Part shown: in pieces, positions 58,552 to 64,000 of the stretch
Numbering within the stretch: position 1 is the first letter of the stretch
How the letters are laid out: each line of letters starts with the position of its first letter
Source: CBDCUI01 sp965223115
GTDB lineage: Bacteria > Pseudomonadota > Gammaproteobacteria > UBA4575
DNA length: 64,000 nt
NCBI GenBank assembly: GCA_965223115.1
Contig: OZ244982.1
Coordinates: forward strand, 2,480,001-2,544,000
Reading direction: 5' to 3'
Notes under the pieces: generated by a model
The model's input: only the letters and a program-made list of their open reading frames with translations
Told to the model about the DNA's origin: nothing
Database searches by the model: none
Translations under genes and position numbers: made by a program

Positions 58552-59601
58552 TTAATGGGCGACAAAATCGAGCATTCGACTGGTGGAACGATATGCCTTT
58601 TTACGAATTTCCTCGTCCACAAATATCTCATTTTCACCGGACAAAAGTACTGCCTCTAGATTGTGTAAGCCATTCATTGCCATCCATGGGCAATGTGCGC
58701 AACTTTTACATGTTGCGCCTTCCCCTGCAGTAGGAGCTTCAATAAATTCTTTGTCAGGTGCTTCCTGTTTCATTTTATAGAAAATACGGTTATCCGTGGC
58801 AACAATAAATTTTTTATGAGGTAATTCCTTTGCAGCCTTAATTAAAGCTGTAGTTGATCCAACTACATCGGCAACATCTATAACTGCTGAAGGTGATTCT
58901 GGGTGTACCAAAATACCTGCATCAGGGTGTTGCTCCATAAGATCACCCAATGCACGAGATTTAAATTCTTCATGGACTACACATGCACCTTGCCACAGCA
59001 CCATGTCTGCACCGGTGACTTTCTCAATATATCGGCCTAAATGTTTATCGGGTGCCCAGAGTATTTTTTTACCCTGATCCATTAAATGTGAAACGACTTT
59101 TACAGCGATACTTGAAGTAACCACCCAATCTGCACGTGCTTTAACTTCAGCACTTGTGTTTGCATATACTACAACTTCATGGTCAGGGTATTGATCACAA
59201 AACTCACTAAATTCTTTGGCAGGGCAACCAAGATCTAATGAGCAAGTAGCTTCTAAAGTTGGCATTAAAACTCGCTTTTCAGGATTTAGAATCTTTGCTG
59301 TTTCGCCCATAAAACGAACTCCGGCAACAATGAGAGTAGTGGCAGGGTGACGGTTACCAAAACGAGCCATTTCAAGTGAATCAGAAACATAGCCACCGGT
59401 TTCTTCGGCAATCATTTGCAGGTCTTCATTCGTGTAGTAATGTGCAACCAACACGGCGTTTTCTTGTTCAAGCAAACGTTTAATATTGGCAATCTTTTCT
59501 TGTTTTTGCTGAGGTGTAAAAACTGGCAGGTTTGATTGAATGATGGCTGTTTCTGGAATGCCTTTTAAAGGCACAGCAAATTCTGAGGATATATCTGTCA
59601 T
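58552..59601 (-). CDS. nadA: Quinolinate synthase
   Basis: The 349-residue enzyme condenses iminoaspartate with DHAP to quinolinate for NAD synthesis and binds a [4Fe-4S] cluster. Cluster cysteine candidates are visible in the three expected places: ATCSLDLGCPAKEF (Cys126 in GCP), LWQGACVVHEEF, and CKSCAHCPWMAMN near the C-terminus. The N-terminal VAHYYTNEDLQMIAEETGGYVSDSLE is complete. It is divergent from the acyl-CoA synthetase gene. Confidence 0.96.
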   Translation of the reverse strand: MTDISSEFAVPLKGIPETAIIQSNLPVFTPQQKQEKIANIKRLLEQENAVLVAHYYTNEDLQMIAEETGGYVSDSLEMARFGNRHPATTLIVAGVRFMGETAKILNPEKRVLMPTLEATCSLDLGCPAKEFSEFCDQYPDHEVVVYANTSAEVKARADWVVTSSIAVKVVSHLMDQGKKILWAPDKHLGRYIEKVTGADMVLWQGACVVHEEFKSRALGDLMEQHPDAGILVHPESPSAVIDVADVVGSTTALIKAAKELPHKKFIVATDNRIFYKMKQEAPDKEFIEAPTAGEGATCKSCAHCPWMAMNGLHNLEAVLLSGENEIFVDEEIRKKAYRSTSRMLDFVAH

Positions 59602-59759
59602 GCTATACGCTTCAAATAGTATGTATATCTTTTGTATATAAGGGCGTTATAGACGTAAATCAAGTCTAAATAAAAGAATTTATTAATAAATTAGCACATG
59701 TGGAGTAATAAATAATACTATTGCATTAAATAAGGGTTTAATTAGTATAAATCATTTAA

Positions 59760-61574
59760 ATGGGTAATACAGATTATATAACACCAAAAACTGCACAAAC
59801 TTTAGCAGGCCTGCTGAATAAACGTGCTTTGAAATCTCCATTGTCTATTGCTTATGGCTATTACAATGATAAAGAAAAAAACTGGCAAACATTAACCTGG
59901 AAACAAGTTGTACAGCAAGTCGAAATAATTCAAACAGCATTTAAAAAGGAAAAAGTTAATAAAGGTGATCGTGTTGCCATCATGTTGCGTAATTGTCCTG
60001 AGTGGGTGATGTTTGATCTTGCAGCACAAAGTTTGGGTTTGGTAACTGTGCCTTTATACACAAATGATCGCGCAGAAAATGTAGCTTACGTCATTAAAGA
60101 TGCTGGTGTAAAGTTAATGCTGATCCAAAACCAACGCCAATGGCGTGAGCTGTCCAAGCTTGATTATATAAGTGAATCATTGCAACGCGTAATTTGTGTA
60201 GAAACAATAAATGATACTGCCGATGCTGATGCCCAACTTGTGTTTTTGCAAACATGGTTAAGCAATGGCACTGAAGATAATGCTGAAACCGTTTCTATTC
60301 GTTCAAGTGAACTTGCAACGATAGTTTATACATCTGGTACCACAGGGCGCCCCAAAGGGGTGATGCTTAGTCATAAAAATATTCTTACCAATGCATATGC
60401 CGCGTTACTGTGTGGTGAATTTTATGATGATGATGTGTTTTTGTCTTTTTTACCTCTTTCGCATACCTTGGAACGTACAGCTGGTTGTTTTTTGCCTATG
60501 ATGTCTAATTCGACCGTCTATTTTGCTCGTTCTGTGCAACAATTAGCCGAAGATATTCAAGAAGTGCGCCCAACAATTTTTGTGTCAGTGCCGAGAATTT
60601 ATGAAATGATATATGCAAAAGTGCAGAGCACTTTGCAATTAGAGTCAGCTTTTAAACAAAAAATATTTTCTTTGGCATTGAAAGTCGGTTGGATAAGATA
60701 TGAGCGAATTATTGGAAAAGGGCGATGGCATTGGAATTTATTATTGTGGCCGTTACTTAATGCTCTGGTTGCAAAAAAGATTATGCAAAAGTTAGGTGGG
60801 AGATTGCGTTATGCAATAGCAGGAGGGGCAGCGCTGAACAAAAAGATTGCTAAATTTTTTATAAGTCTTGGTGTACCTTTATATCAAGGCTATGGCATGA
60901 CTGAATGTAGTCCTGTTATTAGTGTAGGTCGTCCTCAGGATAATGATCCATTTAGCATTGGTAAAGCTCTACCAGGTGTAGAAGTTAAAATCACAGATCA
61001 AGGTGAACTCTGTACACGTAGTGACTGTGTGATGATGGGTTATTATAAAAATGATGTAGCAACAAAAGAAGTTATAGACAGTGATGGGTGGTTATACACT
61101 GGAGATGTTGCAGAAATTAGTGAGGATGGCTATCTTTATATTACAGGCCGAATAAAAGATATTATTGTTTTGGCAAGCGCTGAAAAAGTTCCTCCACAAG
61201 ATATGGAAAGTGCAATATGTACCGATGCCTTATTTGATCAAGCTATGGTGTTGGGAGAAGGCAAGCCATTTTTGTCCGCTTTAATCGTTTTAAATGAAAA
61301 TGAATGGCGTAGCGTTGCTAAGGATTTAGAACTGAATGCTAAAGATGTTGCTAGTCTTGCATCATCGAAAATACATAAGCAAGTTTTGCAGCGTTTGAAA
61401 AAATGCTTGAGAGAATTTCCAGGTTATGCGCAGATTCGAAGAGTATGCTTGTATTTAGAGCCCTGGACCATTGAAAATGGATTACTAACACCAACTTTAA
61501 AAATAAAACGACCACAGTTATTAAAATATTTAGAAAATGACATTAATTTAATGTACGAGTCATTATTGAGTTAA
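59760..61574 (+). CDS. Long-chain fatty acid-CoA ligase family (AMP-forming) protein
   Basis: The 604-residue adenylate-forming enzyme probably activates fatty acids to acyl-CoA. The P-loop motif is IVYTSGTTGRPKGVMLSHK, the A5-like motif reads YQGYGMTECSPVIS, the ATP/AMP-binding YTGDVAEISEDGYLYITGR is present, and the hinge reads RIKDIIVLASAEKVPP. The layout is of the long AMP-binding (FAA1/FadD15-like) type. The substrate is not defined by these motifs. It is followed after 22 bases by a lipoprotein gene. Confidence 0.9.
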   Translation: MGNTDYITPKTAQTLAGLLNKRALKSPLSIAYGYYNDKEKNWQTLTWKQVVQQVEIIQTAFKKEKVNKGDRVAIMLRNCPEWVMFDLAAQSLGLVTVPLYTNDRAENVAYVIKDAGVKLMLIQNQRQWRELSKLDYISESLQRVICVETINDTADADAQLVFLQTWLSNGTEDNAETVSIRSSELATIVYTSGTTGRPKGVMLSHKNILTNAYAALLCGEFYDDDVFLSFLPLSHTLERTAGCFLPMMSNSTVYFARSVQQLAEDIQEVRPTIFVSVPRIYEMIYAKVQSTLQLESAFKQKIFSLALKVGWIRYERIIGKGRWHWNLLLWPLLNALVAKKIMQKLGGRLRYAIAGGAALNKKIAKFFISLGVPLYQGYGMTECSPVISVGRPQDNDPFSIGKALPGVEVKITDQGELCTRSDCVMMGYYKNDVATKEVIDSDGWLYTGDVAEISEDGYLYITGRIKDIIVLASAEKVPPQDMESAICTDALFDQAMVLGEGKPFLSALIVLNENEWRSVAKDLELNAKDVASLASSKIHKQVLQRLKKCLREFPGYAQIRRVCLYLEPWTIENGLLTPTLKIKRPQLLKYLENDINLMYESLLS

Positions 61575-61596
61575 AAATACTGGTTATTATTATATT

Positions 61597-62073
61597 ATGT
61601 ATTTTAAATTATTAATCCCATTGTTGTTTTTATTATCTGCATGTGGAACGACAAATAGCCCTACATTTGGACCAGTAGATGATGATCAGTTTGAACAACA
61701 ATTTTTACATAATATAAAGGAAAGAGAACAACAGATTTTGTTTTATAGTCGTGCCATTTGGTATCCGAATAAGAATGGATTTAAGTTTTTACCCGCTGGG
61801 AAGAAATCGCGCAAAGGTGTGATTGTATGTACAAACGAAGGTGTTTATTTTTCAAAATGGAGTACAAGTAAAGGATATATTTCTGAGTTCAATACCAGAT
61901 ACGATCAAATTAAAGTTGTTCGTTTGGCTGCAAATGAATTATTTGGTCGAGTTGTAATCCAAAAAGAAAACTACAACAGTTTCGAAATCCTTGGTACTCA
62001 AGGGCCAGATTTACCTAATAAAAATGAAACTGAAGTCTTATATAAAATAATTGATCAGCAATTAGAAAATTAA
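61597..62073 (+). CDS. Lipoprotein, unknown
   Basis: The 158-residue protein has a lipoprotein signal (MYFKLLIPLLFLLSAC, lipobox LSAC, Cys16) followed by GTTNSPTF. The mature part is mixed strand/helix (REQQILFYSRAIWYPNKNG, KGVIVCTNEGVYFSKW) without a recognised family. It is likely in the same transcript as the acyl-CoA ligase. Confidence 0.7.
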   Translation: MYFKLLIPLLFLLSACGTTNSPTFGPVDDDQFEQQFLHNIKEREQQILFYSRAIWYPNKNGFKFLPAGKKSRKGVIVCTNEGVYFSKWSTSKGYISEFNTRYDQIKVVRLAANELFGRVVIQKENYNSFEILGTQGPDLPNKNETEVLYKIIDQQLEN

Positions 62074-62090
62074 TCGAAATCAGGCTAAAT

Positions 62091-62627
62091 TCATTCTTTA
62101 GCTTGCATTAATAGTGTATCAATATGGTTTTTACGTAAACGGGTGCGTAGTTCTTCTAAAGCTTGCCGGTCTTTTGAAGGCCCTATACGTACCCGATGCC
62201 ATTTTGAATTATTTACATCGACTGATTGAATGTGGGCTTCAACACCAAGTAACGCTAAACGGGCTTTTAAACCATCAGCTTCACTAAACTGCTGAAAAGA
62301 GCCTGCTTGTAATAGATACCCTCCAGTATAATCAGCTTGTTTTTTCTGTGTAGTATGTTGCTGTAAAGGTTGTTTCTCTTCATCTGGGATGACTACTTCT
62401 AACTCGGGTAATAAGGTATAAAAGTCAAATTTAGGCTTTTTTGATGGTTTTGTATTTTGCACATCTTCTTGATGCGTAGTTGCAGAATTTGTATTACCCT
62501 GATCCAAATAACGTCCATTTATCTTAGTGAGCATGGCAATACCCAAACCTATTAAGATCCCTAAGGTAAGCCATATCCAGGCTGGTAAAATACTAGAGGT
62601 TTTTTTTGCGGTTTTGCGACGGGCCAT
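62091..62627 (-). CDS. SPOR domain membrane protein (FtsN-like layout)
   Basis: The 178-residue protein has a basic cytoplasmic start (MARRKTAKKTS), one membrane helix (about 14-33), a linker, and a C-terminal SPOR domain (about 100-176: GYLLQAGSFQQFSEADGLKA, KWHRVRIGPSKDRQALEEL). SPOR domains bind denuded septal peptidoglycan. Its place right after argS is the conserved FtsN-like context in many proteobacteria; it is short for FtsN. Confidence 0.85.
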   Translation of the reverse strand: MARRKTAKKTSSILPAWIWLTLGILIGLGIAMLTKINGRYLDQGNTNSATTHQEDVQNTKPSKKPKFDFYTLLPELEVVIPDEEKQPLQQHTTQKKQADYTGGYLLQAGSFQQFSEADGLKARLALLGVEAHIQSVDVNNSKWHRVRIGPSKDRQALEELRTRLRKNHIDTLLMQAKE

Positions 62628-62628
62628 T

Positions 62629-64000
62629 TTACATTCGCTCTGGTGCGCTCACATCTAGTAGAGATAAGCCGTTATGTAAGATGATTTGTGTAGCACGAAT
62701 CAATTTTAATCGTGCATATCGAATCTTCTCATCGTCTACTAGAACTTGATGTGTATTGTAAAAACTATGAAATGCATTGGCCACTTCACGTAAGTAATTT
62801 ACGATGAGGTGTGGTGAGAGCTGTTTTGCGGCATGCATAATTTTTTCTGGATATTGGTCTAATGTATTAATTAAAGTCTTTTCCTGTTCTTCGGTTAATG
62901 GAGAAGGATCAGCATTAATAAGCTCACTATGGTTAGGTTTTATATTCGCTTTATCAAATATACTGCAAATTCTTGCATGTGCATATTGTAAATAATAAAC
63001 GGGATTATCGTTGGATTCTGAAGTAGCTAAATTCAAGTCAAAATCCAAGTGTTGCTCACATTTTCGCATTACATAAAAAAAGCGTGCTGCATCTTTACCA
63101 ACTTGTTTACGCAACTGGCGCAAGGTGACAAATTCCCCCGAACGTGTAGACATAGCCAGTTTCTTACCATTCTCATATAGATTTGCAAATTGTACTAACA
63201 GTATCTGCAATTGTTCGGGGTTTTTTCCTAATGCTTTAATGGCTGCCTTTACACGAGCCATATAACCATGATGATCGGCACCCCATATGTCGATTAAAAG
63301 ATCAAATTTTCGTTCAAATTTTTCTAGGTGATATGCGATATCTGAAGCGAAATAAGTAGCTTGACCATTCTCGCGTACTAGTACGCGGTCTTTCTCGTCA
63401 TAAAAACTTGTAGAGCGGAACCACATGGCACCATCTTTCATATAAGTATGACCATTATCCTTTAGCGTATTAAGGACAATTTGCACCTTATTATTAACTA
63501 ACGATTTCTCTGAATACCATTGATTAAAGTGCACACCGAATTTCTCCAAGTCATCTTTAATATCATCTAGAATAGTATTCAAGGAGTGTTCAGAAAAAAT
63601 TTCATAGCCTTTTCCATTAAGTAATTCTTTACATTTATTTATAATGGCGTCGATATAAATCTCCTTATCTCCGCCATCAGGTTCATCAGGTGGTAATAGC
63701 TGCATCCATTCCTTAGTTGCGTAATGATATTGGTTGCCATACTCACGATGTAACGATGCTGCGATATCCCAAATGTAATCACCTTGATAAGCATTACTTG
63801 GAAATTCGAATTCATCCCCGCATAAATCTAAATAACGTAACCACACGGAAATCGTAAGGATATCCATTTGCCGCCCGGCATCATTGACATAGTATTCACG
63901 ATAGACCTCATATCCCTGTGTCTCCAGTATATTTGCTATCGTAGCTCCATATGCAGCACCACGCCCGTGACCGACATGTAATGGGCCGGTAGGATTAGCA
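62629..64000 (-). CDS. argS: Arginyl-tRNA synthetase (partial, N-terminus outside window)
   Basis: The open frame continues past the window edge; about 457 residues are visible. The class I signature ANPTGPLHVGHGRGAA (HIGH-type HVGHGR) is read directly at the right edge, followed by REYYVNDAGRQMD. The catalytic centre and anticodon-binding DALR domain are present (MSTRSGEFVTLRQL, AHARICSIFDKANI, and the C-terminal LSLLDVSAPERM). Within this window only the start is missing. The downstream SPOR gene starts one base after its stop codon. Confidence 0.95.
   Translation of the reverse strand, partial: ANPTGPLHVGHGRGAAYGATIANILETQGYEVYREYYVNDAGRQMDILTISVWLRYLDLCGDEFEFPSNAYQGDYIWDIAASLHREYGNQYHYATKEWMQLLPPDEPDGGDKEIYIDAIINKCKELLNGKGYEIFSEHSLNTILDDIKDDLEKFGVHFNQWYSEKSLVNNKVQIVLNTLKDNGHTYMKDGAMWFRSTSFYDEKDRVLVRENGQATYFASDIAYHLEKFERKFDLLIDIWGADHHGYMARVKAAIKALGKNPEQLQILLVQFANLYENGKKLAMSTRSGEFVTLRQLRKQVGKDAARFFYVMRKCEQHLDFDLNLATSESNDNPVYYLQYAHARICSIFDKANIKPNHSELINADPSPLTEEQEKTLINTLDQYPEKIMHAAKQLSPHLIVNYLREVANAFHSFYNTHQVLVDDEKIRYARLKLIRATQIILHNGLSLLDVSAPERM

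Overview
The window looks like a chromosomal segment of an AT-rich gammaproteobacterium. This rests on the housekeeping neighbourhoods and not on any single marker: hemCDXY beside an AlgZ/AlgR-type two-component pair, lptM-lysA-dapF-DUF484-xerC, hslVU-DUF971, ubiE-ubiJ-ubiB, polA next to engB, ubiK-yifB, and glnK-amt. No rRNA, tRNA, CRISPR array, phage or intact insertion sequence was seen. Two genes run off the window: an antiporter subunit at the left edge and argS at the right edge. LAYOUT. 1-6.3 kb (minus): a multisubunit Mrp/Mnh-like cation/proton antiporter operon in the order E-F-G-DUF4040-B-C-D, followed by a second D-like subunit, a small membrane protein and a third D-like subunit; there is no full-length MnhA. 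6.5-12.5 kb (minus): hemC-hemD-hemX-hemY and a LytTR response regulator with its histidine kinase. 12.5-22.7 kb (mostly plus): argH, an esterase, lptM, lysA, a methyltransferase, a CoA-binding protein, dapF, DUF484, xerC, hslV, hslU and DUF971. 22.8-29.0 kb: an accessory island inserted between DUF971 and ubiE. It holds small secreted or membrane proteins, a DUF211 + VIT pair, a half-size GDT1-type transporter, an HxlR regulator divergent from a tautomerase gene broken by a stop codon, and a secreted SBP56-type methanethiol oxidase. Nearly every gap in the island carries a copy of one short imperfect-palindrome repeat. 29-34.3 kb: ubiE-ubiJ-ubiB, a roughly 130-bp MITE-like element, and a UvrD/Rep helicase. 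34.4-38.7 kb: a TRAP transporter split over two convergent transcripts, then thrB. 38.9-45.5 kb: polA, a small secreted protein, a candidate Spot 42/ErsA-position small RNA, engB, cytochrome c4, dsbA and an NlpC/P60 lipoprotein. 45.6-49.9 kb: an SLC13/RCK transporter, a cytochrome c5-like protein, yifB and ubiK. 50-52.7 kb: a TorF-type porin behind a sigma-54 promoter, with glnK-amt downstream. 52.7-64 kb: speE and speA (divergent), a membrane protein with an Sm-like domain, ycgL, two unknowns, nadA, an acyl-CoA synthetase, a lipoprotein, a SPOR protein and argS. HOW IT FITS TOGETHER. Most of the window is core biosynthesis (heme, lysine/DAP, arginine, polyamines, ubiquinone, NAD) plus respiratory cytochromes and protein quality control. 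Regulation can be read directly at three places: a heat-shock sigma-32 promoter before hslVU, a sigma-54 promoter before the porin-glnK-amt ammonium block, and two tandem 18-bp operator repeats between the HxlR gene and the tautomerase/methanethiol-oxidase genes. The most unusual signals are three successive copies of the DUF484 protein's C-terminal coding sequence, kept nearly identical at protein level but recoded with synonymous codons, downstream of its stop; the repeat-studded island; and the C-rich triple-hairpin RNA candidate beside polA/engB.
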